A stretch of DNA of 60,000 bases from Mesostigma viride (taxonomy: Eukaryota > Streptophyta > Mesostigmatophyceae > Mesostigmatales > Mesostigmataceae), in the NCBI GenBank assembly GCA_009746045.1, contig RPFO01000366.1, positions 126,001 through 186,000 of the forward strand. Reading direction: 5' to 3'. Shown here piece by piece: positions 43,768-52,623 of the stretch. The translations under genes were made by a program, and so were the position numbers. The notes under the pieces were generated by a model that worked only from the letters and a program-made list of their open reading frames with translations, was not told the origin of the DNA and searched no databases. Within the stretch, counting starts at the first letter, position 1, and every line of letters begins with the position of its first letter.

Positions 43768-44194
43768 AGGAGTGCAGGTTGCTAACAAATTCTGGCATGG
43801 CGGTGCGGACACGGAGATTCGGCTGGCAGACATCATCTACGCAGACGACACCACCCTCTTCGAGGACACTGGGCACGTGCAGACATGGCTTGACTGCCTG
43901 GCTCTCGAGGCCCGTGCAGTGGGGCTTGAGGTCAGCAAGAAGACAGAGGCCCTGGCGGTTGGGCTCACCAACTCACCGCCACCCCTCTATCTCCTAGACG
44001 GCTCTCGAGTCCTCTATCGGGACCGCGTTAAGCTGCTGGGCAGCCTGCTCCCCAGCTGCGAGGTTGATGTGGACCATCGCATCTCCCTCGCCTGGCACTC
44101 TTTACGCCAGTACCGGGCCCTGTGGCGCAAGCCCCTGGGCAAGATCGAGAAACAGGACCTGTTCAAGGTCCTCGTCCTTCCTGTTCTCACGTAT

Positions 44195-44656
44195 TAATTA
44201 ATTAATTAATTAGACTCGTGCTCCCGTTGGGGAGTCACGGAGCATTAACCCCGATGGATGGATGGATGGGTGCACAGTCCTACCGGTCTAGTCTATCTAC
44301 ATCGGCTACATACTACATCTATCTAACAGCATTCTAACTACAACATCTATCTAGACAGCCGCACGCTGCCCTAGGGGAGCTGTCTGGCGTGCCTCCCACG
44401 GGATTGCACACGCGGGCGCTTCCCCACCGGGGGGGGCTCGTTGTCCTCTATGACCTGGGCCCACTTGGCCTTGTCCATCATCTTCTTCCAAATCACAGAG
44501 AGGCCTAGGCCCCCCATGTCCTCTACTAGCTGTTCTTTGAAGGTGCGGGCCTTGCGGCGTCTAACATCACTGGGCCCGGCCCACGTCAGGAGGTGCCGGC
44601 CAGGCTGGGCTGGTCGCAGTCCTGCGGGGGGGCCACGTGAGGTGTCTACCTGGTTG
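44195..44656 (-). mobile_element. 5'-truncated LINE nested in LINE, 12-bp TSD
   Basis: 462 bp of LINE 3' end in minus orientation: tail TTAATTAATTAATTAATTAG, hairpin 44217-44239, 3'UTR and the last about 100 codons. It is flanked by GTTCTCACGTAT (44183-44194 and 44657-44668), which belongs to the host LINE ORF. Confidence 0.95.
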
Positions 44657-45254
44657 GTTCTCACGTATGGGGCCGAGACGTGGACCCTCACCGCCGACCT
44701 GGCCCGCAAGCTGGACGGCGCGGTCACCAGCATGCTGCGTTCCATTTTCAGAGTAGGATATGCTGCTCATGTCCGCAACGAGGACCTGTGCCAGGGCATG
44801 CCCTATATCACCAGCACCATTAAGCAGCGACGCCTGCAGCTAGTAGGGCACCTAGCTCGCACCAACCAGGTAGACACCTCACGTGGCCCCCCCGCAGGAC
44901 TGCGACCAGCCCAGCCTGGCCGGCACCTCCTGACGTGGGCCGGGCCCAGTGATGTTAGACGCCGCAAGGCCCGCACCTTCAAAGAACAGCTAGTAGAGGA
45001 CATGGGGGGCCTAGGCCTCTCTGTGATTTGGAAGAAGATGATGGACAAGGCCAAGTGGGCCCAGGTCATAGAGGACAACGAGCCCCCCCCAGTGGGGAAG
45101 CGCCCGCGTGTGCAATCCCGTGGGAGGCACGCCAGACAGCTCCCCTAGGGCAGTGTGCGGCTGTCTAGATAGATGTTGTAGTTAGAATGCTGTTAGATAG
45201 ATGTAGTATGTAGCCGATGTAGATAGATTAGACCGGTAGGAATGTTTGCGCCAC

Positions 45255-45407
45255 CCATCCATCCATCCATCCATCCATCCATCCATCCATCCATCCATCC
45301 ATCCATCCATCCATCCATCCATCCATCCATCCATCCATCCATCCATCCATCCATCCATCCATCCATCCATCCATCCATCCATCCATCCATCCATCCATCC
45401 ATCCATC
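45255..45407. repeat. (ATCC)n array, about 38 units
   Basis: Uninterrupted ATCC tract in the 3'UTR of the second LINE copy. The first copy has only three units here. Confidence 0.98.
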
Positions 45408-45489
45408 GGGGTTAATGCTCCGTGACTCCCCAACGGGAGCACGAGTCTAATTAATTAATTAAATAATGGTTGGTATTAATTGCCCGCAA

Positions 45490-45625
45490 ATCAAATGAAG
45501 GTGTTGTCCGAACATATATCTCGATAGAGTCATGCCTCTCATTTAATTTCAAGGTACCTCTTAATTAATCTCGGCCCCCGCCCTCCGACAATTTGACAAT
45601 TTGACAAAAAGAGCCAATTTTACCA
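45490..45625. mobile_element. Inner fragment of a foldback arm
   Basis: CCGAACATATATCTCGATAG through GAGCCAATTTTACC matches the inner part of the left arm at 46335-46460, but with GACAATTT units in place of GCTAATTT. Confidence 0.7.
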
Positions 45626-45727
45626 CGACTTACATGAGAGCACCAATTTGTAGTTTTACAGACAATTTGGGAATTCTACAGATACGTATTTGCTAGTCGG
45701 GGTAAAATTGACTAATTTTTTTTTACT

Positions 45728-47192
45728 GACTAGGTTGTCCCCAGTTTACAAATTAACCAATTTTACCCCGACTCCCGGAGGGCGCCGCCCGAGATTAAAT
45801 AAGAGGTACCTTGAAATTAAATAAGAGGCATACCTCTATCCAGATATATTTTTGGAGGCGAGTTTCTATTGGCGTTAAGTTGTAGTATAGTACGACAACG
45901 TGTCAGACCGTATAATTTATTCCGACTTCTACATTCAGTTCACCGCTTGGTCAAAAAAGGATCACTTATATCAAGGAAACAACAAAGATCAGTTATATAC
46001 CCTACTTCTCCGTAAAATCTCATCGACCGGGTTTCGAAACAACCCACGAACGCCGTAGATGCAGATCCAACGGAGCAAACAACGTCAAGACCGACGCGGC
46101 GCCAAATAGTCGCCACGGTTCCTTTTCTGCGAGCCATTTTACAACGTACGTCGCGCCGCGTCGTGTACCCAAGCCCTTTTCTGAACGTGAGATCCAAAAT
46201 CCGCTTGCCAGACCGGGAACTCCGTCCAATACCGTCGTGCATTGAATTGAATTGGAACATAAGTCCTTCTTTCCGTCACCCTTGACATGTTTTCGTACAA
46301 TACTACAAATTAACGCCAATAGAAATTCGCCTCCGAACATATATCTCGATAGAGGTATGCGTCTTATTTAATTTCAAGGTACCTCTTAATTAATCTCGGC
46401 CCCCGCCTTCCGCTAATTTGCTAATTTGCTAAATTTGCTAAAAAAGAGCCAATTTTACCCCGACTGGCTCTTTTTTAGCAAATTTAGCAAATTAGCAAAT
46501 TAGCGGAAGGCGGGGGCCGAGATTAATTAAGAGGTACCTTGAAATTAAATAAGACGCATAGCTCTATCGAGATATATGTTCGGAGGCGAACTTCTATTGG
46601 CGTTAATTTGTAGTATTGTACGAAAACATGTCAAGGGTGACGGAAAGAAGGACTTATGTTCCAATTCAATTCAATGCACGACGGTATTGGACGGAGTTCC
46701 CGGTCTGGCAAGCGGATTTTGGATCTCACGTTCAGAAAAGGGCTTGGGTACACGACGCGGCGCGACGTACGTTGTAAAATGGCTCGCAGAAAAGGAACCG
46801 TGGCGACTATTTGGCGCCGCGTCGGTCTTGACGTTGTTTGCTCCGTTGGATCTGCATCTACGGCGTTCGTGGGTTGTTTCGAAACCCGGTCGATGAGATT
46901 TTACGGAGAAGTAGGGTATATAAGTGATCTTTATTGTTTTCTTGATATAAGTGATCCTTTTTTGACCAAGCGGTGAACTGAATGTAGAAGTCGGAATAAA
47001 TTATACGGTCTGACACGTTGTCGTACTATACTACAACTTAACGCCAATAGAAATTCGCCTCCAAAAATATATCTGGATAGAGGCATGCCTCTTATTTAAT
47101 TTCAAGGTACCTCTTATTTAATCTCGGGCGGCGCCCTCCGGGAGTCGGGGTAAAATTGGTTAATTTGTAAACTGGGGACAACCTAGTCAGTA
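45728..47192. mobile_element. 1.46-kb foldback (palindromic) element
   Basis: Two arms of about 730 bp are inverted copies at roughly 96-98% identity around a centre near 46460 (GAGCCAATTTTACC...GGCTC). Outer ends read ACTGACTAGGTTGTCCCC and its complement. Each arm carries the same 106-codon open frames, one copy on each strand (45940-46260 minus, 46656-46976 plus), which look non-coding. As RNA it would form a near-perfect long hairpin. Confidence 0.9.
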
Positions 47193-48040
47193 TAAAATAT
47201 GCATGGTGACTTCCTAGCAGGATATCCTAGCAGGATATCATATGCATGGTGACTCCCCAACGGGAGCAGGTGTTTAATTAATAGTTTTCTCATTGATATA
47301 AAATGAATGATTGTTGTATACACTGACTTTCATTTAGCTACGCAATATACATGTTACGACATGCAGGGACATGTCGAAATCCATTATAATCCAATCGGGT
47401 TGCTACCAAACATTCATAAAAAGGATCACATGGTTGGTGGCCAAGCGTGATTCTTGACTAATTTGTGTGCCAACACCTACCCAGGATCGATACTATCATA
47501 CTAAGTGAGACAACGACAGTCACGGTAGAAATTTATGTATAGGTCACAGCTCACCCCTAATTAGCTTACTCTACTACCTTGACACATACAAGCTCAGCAA
47601 GGCAAGAGCCGCATCCATGCCTTCGCTGTTTTCTCCCTAAATTGTAGCAGCCGCCATCCAAAGATATTCACAGAAATCCAAACCGGAAAACCAGCCTCAA
47701 GGTAGGCCAAGAGCCCAGTAGAGGCGCGCTTCTACAATTTCAACATTTGAAAAAAGTACTCCTCACCAGTGCACCACTTTGGCCAGCCGTGTGCCGGGCC
47801 TAGTCCAAACCCCTTCAGGCCACTCTGAGCCACGCAAACAGAGCCAACCCTGTCGTAGTATCTACAAATGGAGCAGCTAGATTGGGCCTTCCCATCGTCC
47901 AGATCCCAAGAAGCTGTAATCCAAGGGCTTGCATGGTCTTCAAGGAAGGAAGACACATGACATGCTAAGACTGGACCGAATCACACAAGCCACAGAGGTT
48001 TCGGAGATGTTTCTCCCAACAAAAGTATTTAATGCCATAA
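47193..48040. other. LINE tail remnant; otherwise no gene seen
   Basis: A LINE-type terminal hairpin (47251-47267) and TTAATTAATAG tail in plus orientation follow a tandem CCTAGCAGGATAT duplication (47213-47240). The rest to the mS38 stop at 48041 shows no supported exon. Confidence 0.5.
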
Positions 48041-48934
48041 TTATCCACGTCCTTGTAACCTCTTCATCAACTTCTTGTGCTTGTGCTTCTTCATCTTCTT
48101 TCGCTGTGGCCAAAAGGGCGGCGACACAGATGCAGCAAAGGAACCGATGGGGTTAGCATGGGGGTTAGCTGCCTTTCAAATTTCTTGTCAAATGTTAACA
48201 TCAATACAAATACCATACTCAGTAAAATACTCCAAGAGACTGCGACAGAAGAAGAAAAGAATTCCTGCACCATTCCAAGCAGGTTGACAAGAGCAACTAA
48301 CCAGAACAGACATCCTACATGTGCATGCAACTTCACTCCCGGAGAATGAACAAGCAAGCACAAAACCGACTTGAAAATCTCAAGGTCAATCTTACCCGTT
48401 TCCTCTTAACGCTGTCACAGTATAGCCCAGCCGAATCCAGGCTTGACGAATCCACTGGCGCAAACGGCACTTGGTGTTGAGATCCTGGGAAATGAAGCTG
48501 CAAAAAGGTGTTCATCTTTGCCAGCTCAAATGCCAAGTGCTCGGCATGCATAGCGCTTCCCAGCATCGGGAAAAACTCGCCATGTCCGCGCCCGAGCGCC
48601 TCCGGGAAACTATTTGACGGATGCATGTTGCCTAGAAACTGCGAATAAGACGGTGCCCGTGCTGGCTCCACGCCTGCAGTGGAAAATTAAAAGAGACAAA
48701 ATGAACAACCGAGTGAGCAGCAGGGAAATGTTTGACAACCATTTGGTGGCTTAAAAATCAAAGGAATGCGAGAGGAAAGGGTTCAAACAGCTTACCTGCG
48801 CTTCTCGTCTCCCTCCAAGAGCTTGCTCGAGTGGTTATCAGTGCGCTCTGAGCAGCCACAAACAGCTGCGGCGCCTGGCTGGGTCCAGCCAACGATGCCG
48901 CCCGTGGCAGGAACTTTGTTAACGTCCTAATCAT
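48041..48934 (-). CDS. Mitochondrial ribosomal protein mS38 (AURKAIP1/COX24 type)
   Basis: Exons 48934-48796, 48673-48396 and 48103-48041 join in phase into 159 residues. The N-terminus MIRTLTKFLPRAASLAGPS is basic, hydroxylated and free of acids: a mitochondrial presequence. The C-terminus reads SVKRKR|RKKMKKHKHKKLMKRL, the diagnostic RK(K/R)KMxKHKxKK tail of mS38, which threads into the small mitoribosomal subunit RNA near the decoding region. The last junction falls between KRKR and RKKM. The middle (residues about 47-130) is family-variable. Donors GTAAG and GTAAGA and acceptors CTGCAG and CCACAG are canonical. The protein is short enough that no exon is likely missing. Confidence 0.88.
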
Positions 48935-49729
48935 GGCTAATAGCTAACGAGGAAACTCACAGGCACGGTTTCCGTTGCCCACATGCGTCGCGATGCTAGG
49001 AAACAGCCTTGAACATTGACGCCCGCGCCGCGGTTCTAAGTACCCCTGATCGCCACTTACAATCTAGTAAATGGCTTTGGAGAACAGCTATCTATATGAT
49101 CCTGGGCGAATAAAACAGCCCGTGGCGAGGCAGACATAGACGCTGGAATCCAGCGGCATTCATTTAGCAAGCGTCTATGGCTCCAATGAAGTCCTCCCCT
49201 GGTCCTCCCATTGAAAAGGCGTGTGCGATTTACGTGGCGAGAGTATGCGCGGGCTGAACTGCATACCTATTCAGCCCTCCGATCCCGCCCTGAGAAGGGC
49301 CTTGGGACATCATTCATTACCCGGTGCTGACGTGTCTCCGTTCCTGAGTCGTGGCAGGTGTCTGCAGTCGTGCCACATGGAGGCTGCAAGTAATACAGTA
49401 CACCACTGTCTACTGTAGTAGGAAAGGGCAAGCGCCGAAAGGGCAAGCGCCGGACATCTCTCCTGTACCGAGATCTTTTCACAACAGTATGCGGCAATCG
49501 TTAACATGCTGACTCATCAGCGGAGGATTGCCGGGAGCTGTGGATTTTGGGGGGAAATTTTCATTAAAACACCTGATTGCCTTTAGTACTGGCTATCCCC
49601 GACGGCCCGACCTCCGGTCGTTGTCCGCTTTCTTTCTTCACTTTCTTTTTGCCCTCAAGAAAGGCCAATCGCGAAATATCAGGAGAAAGGCAAAGCACCA
49701 CCGGGCTTCAGTATTTCTTTGTAATCAAT

Positions 49730-51101
49730 ATGATTGCTATTTGTCTTACTCCCATTGCTGCTCACACGGGCGTTGTCCCACCGACTGCGCGCCAGGCCCA
49801 TCCGCAGGCTCGGCCATTCATTGGCAAGGCCATGCCGGCTACCGATTTGTCTCTGGGGAGACACAGCTCGCGGCTAGACGTCGCCGTGAGAACCCATGAC
49901 AAGGTTGTGGAGGAGGTTTTTGTCCAAGCACAGAATGCCGTTAGAGCTTGCGAGCTCTACGGGGCAGCAGGTAAGCGAACTCCCCCTTTTTTTTTGTTTG
50001 TTAGGCAGTTAATCTCGTTTCTATCACCCTTTGCCCTTTTATGACGGTTACTTTGTGTTTAAAGCGTACGTCGCCACTTTCTCCTTGGCCTTTTAGAACG
50101 TGAGCACATAATGTCGACAGTGACAAAGAATTTTCTACGGATCTCTGATCTGCTCTTAATCAGTGTCTTTCTGCTCTGCCCTGTCCTTCCCACTTGCAAT
50201 CGCCATGGTTCGCTGTCGTTTGTTGCAGCCTGTGAGGAGCAACTGACGGAGATTGTCACCAAAGTCTTGGAGAACGCTGATCCAGAGGACGCGGCAATGT
50301 GGAAGGCAGTCGAGGTGGGTCGCCTGGGGGGAATTCCTGGCTCGTTTGCATCCCCGCCAGGCACTAGCATACGTGGCTGCAAACCAGGTTTAAACATGAT
50401 CGACAGCACCCATGCGGATTTTCTTCATGGCAATACTGAGCCATTCTTACATGCCTGTGAGCTATTTTTAAAATGTCTTACAACATTGTGATACAGTGTG
50501 GTCAGTGCTGGTAATTTTCTGATCAGACACTCCGCAAAGGTGAAAACCTTTGCGTTCAGTGCCGGGCCGCGGAAAACGCGGAAAACGCGATCTACAAATG
50601 AATCCGACCTGAATCGAACTGGGGACCTCTCGCACCAAATTTTGCTGACAATAGGACGGACGTCTCCGGTTACCATGGCATCGCCAACTTACACCTACAG
50701 TCATCCGCAAAATTTCTCCTGTCCGGGGAGTGATGCAAGCCTTTCGGATTTGGTACTAGATAAATCACTCGAGATCTGTGTGTAGGAGTACTACACACGT
50801 GTCTGCACGCGAGTAATCATTGTCTCTAACACATTTATTCGTGCGGATTTTCTGCATTGCAGAAGTGAGCCATTCTTACACGCTTGTGATCTATTTTTAA
50901 AGTGTGTTACTAAGTGTGATACGAGTGTGTGAGCACTTAGTGCTGATAATCCTTGTCTCTGACATTTTTGTTCTTTGTCGCCCCTGCTCTTCTTGCAACG
51001 TACAGTTGGTGGACAAGGTGGCACATCAGAAGGAGAAGGAAGAATACTGCCAAAAGAACCCCAAGGCACAGGATTGTACAGCCAACTTCGAAGAGAAATG
51101 A
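49730..51101 (+). CDS. CP12-like plastid protein, divergent
   Basis: Exons 49730-49970, 50229-50314 and 51006-51101 join in phase into 140 residues. The first about 45 residues resemble a transit peptide. The C-terminal part has the CP12 layout: a Cys pair (RACELYGAAACEE), a central AAMWKAVELVDKVAHQ block in place of the usual AWDxVEEL...AH, and the C-terminal Cys loop YCQKNPKAQDC with the standard 8-residue spacing. CP12 is a redox-controlled, disordered linker that ties GAPDH to phosphoribulokinase in the dark. Differences: the AWD_VEEL core is degenerate, the N-terminal pair is 7 apart instead of 8, and the tail ends ANFEEK instead of an acidic DEC-x-VYxD form. It may be a specialised paralog. 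The start ATG at 49730 is the first that precedes the transit-like region. Confidence 0.6.
50414..50922 (+). repeat. Segmental duplication flanking a SINE-like block
   Basis: 50414-50490 (GCGGATTTTCTTCATGGCAA...) and 50851-50922 (GCGGATTTTCTGCATTGCAG...) are diverged direct copies in intron 2 of the CP12-like gene. Between them lies the possible SINE at 50530-50815. Confidence 0.7.
50530..50815 (-). repeat. Possible tRNA-related SINE, copy 2
   Basis: GCGGAAAACGCGGAAAACGC, then a tRNA 3'-half-like block (minus sense AGTTCGATTC, a good B box, in GGTCCCCAGTTCGATTCAGG), and AGGAGTACTACACACGTGTC. The order matches copy 1 at 36800-37135. Confidence 0.4.
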
Positions 51102-52623
51102 AGTTGAATTACTTGCTGCGTGGAGACAGCCGGTTTCTGCATCGCAGAATGTAAATAGCTCCACATGCCAACCACTCCTTCATTTACCAGGGCAAACAGA
51201 AAACTAACTACGTTTTTTTAAATTCATAAAGTATTATTTATTAGTAATAAATAAAACGGATGGCACTCATGCAGGTTAGTATTGAACCAAGCAGCTACTA
51301 GTGTCCAGAAACATGTGGCACCTTAGCCCATGGCAGACATATGATGCCTGAAGCCATAGCCATTAAAAAAACGCAGCAGTCTGTGTTAGAAGGAGTAGCC
51401 ATTTCAGAGGTTCGTCGCCCATGCCCACATGCAAAACGGAATAATGCTGGACTTGCTACCGGCTACCATTGATTGGTGATCGAGTCCTCTGCGGAAGAAA
51501 GCAACACGTGGAGACAAATGTTCCTCAACATCAAGTGAGACAACTGTTCCTGTGTACGATGGACAGAAACAGTCGTTGGTTCTGAGCTACTGGGTGTAAC
51601 GGGCTCCCCACCCGTCCCATGCCGCTGCATCACCGTCCTTCCACCCTCCTAACCCCACGCCTTGCTGCCCCTTCTTCCCTTTCCAGGGACCATTCCAGGA
51701 TCGTCATTTGTGCCCCTGAGGCCCAGGCTGCCTTCTTGCACCCCATCCCAGCCATCCACCCCTCAAACGGATTCCGTATTTCCTCCAGCTCCCAAACAGG
51801 CAGCAACACGGCAAGACCCAACATCAAGGCAACCCTGCAGGCCGCATCATTCTGGTCATACCCAACGCTGTGACTCGTTCCCTGCCAGTCCAAGGACTAG
51901 ACCGTGCACGCTGCTCCTGCAAGGACCGCGTGGCGGCTGCCCACCTAACCTCCATTTTCCTGCCAGCCCCCACCCCCGCCCCCCGGCCCTGCTTTGCATG
52001 CATCCAGCCCACGAGATACTGCAGCGGACTGCAGGCCTTTGGGACATCAGCTGGACACGACTATTCCGTGTAATATTAGCGCCTCGCCACCCCGGTACTG
52101 GGTGTACCTCGGCATGACCGCCGCACCCCCCACCCGGGCTCACCGTATCGAGCTTAATAATAGATAACGCCATTTATCCATTCGTCCATTCGCCATGGGG
52201 GCACGGCTTTCGCCCCTTTCTCCATGTAGAACGCGAGCACGCGTTGAACTCATTAACGTAGCTCCATGCATGTAAGCAAATCGAACACATGGCAGGGGCA
52301 GGGGTCCCTTGGGCAGAGCCCCTCGGTGGTGGCACCAACAGGATGACTCACCCTGAATCCATCCCTGCCTCCGCCCAGTGGAGGCTCTCCTCCCATTCCT
52401 GTGCCATCACTCAACGGCAGATTCAAAGCCCAGGCCACAAGGGAAGGGCTAGAAAACCTGACCGCCGAGCTTGGATGCCGTGCCACAACCCAGCACTGTC
52501 CACGCCATCCCCCAAGCCCTACCCATCAACCCAAAGATCCCATATCCACTTGAGGGAACTTCGGAAAAAGAAAACCAGTGGCCGTGGCTGTCGACGCTAA
52601 ATGGAGCCAATAATAGCACCTGC
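51102..52623. other. Intergenic between CP12-like and PheRS; no gene seen
   Basis: C-rich stretches give open frames at 51620-52120 and 52290-52600, but with no recognisable motif, splice context or homology. They are judged low-complexity. Confidence 0.35.

Larger units (their letters stand above)
41304..45468 (+). mobile_element. Second LINE copy, 5'-truncated and doubly interrupted
   Basis: Target duplication GTTGGTAT (41296-41303 and 45469-45476) places it inside the Penelope-like RT. LINE parts are 41304-42633, 43768-44194 and 44657-45468. It matches 8922-11322 at high identity, but has an in-frame TAG (about 41602), small indels (about 41605, 41633, 42293) and two insertions. Its 3'UTR has a greatly expanded ATCC tract. 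Confidence 0.9.

Noticed and set aside
45940-46976. Identical 106-codon frames on both strands
   Set aside because: They are mirror products of the foldback palindrome, overlap in two frames and show no motif or codon bias.
51619-52600. Possible genes at 51.6-52.6 kb
   Set aside because: Open frames in C-rich sequence in several phases, no motif, no consistent splice sites.
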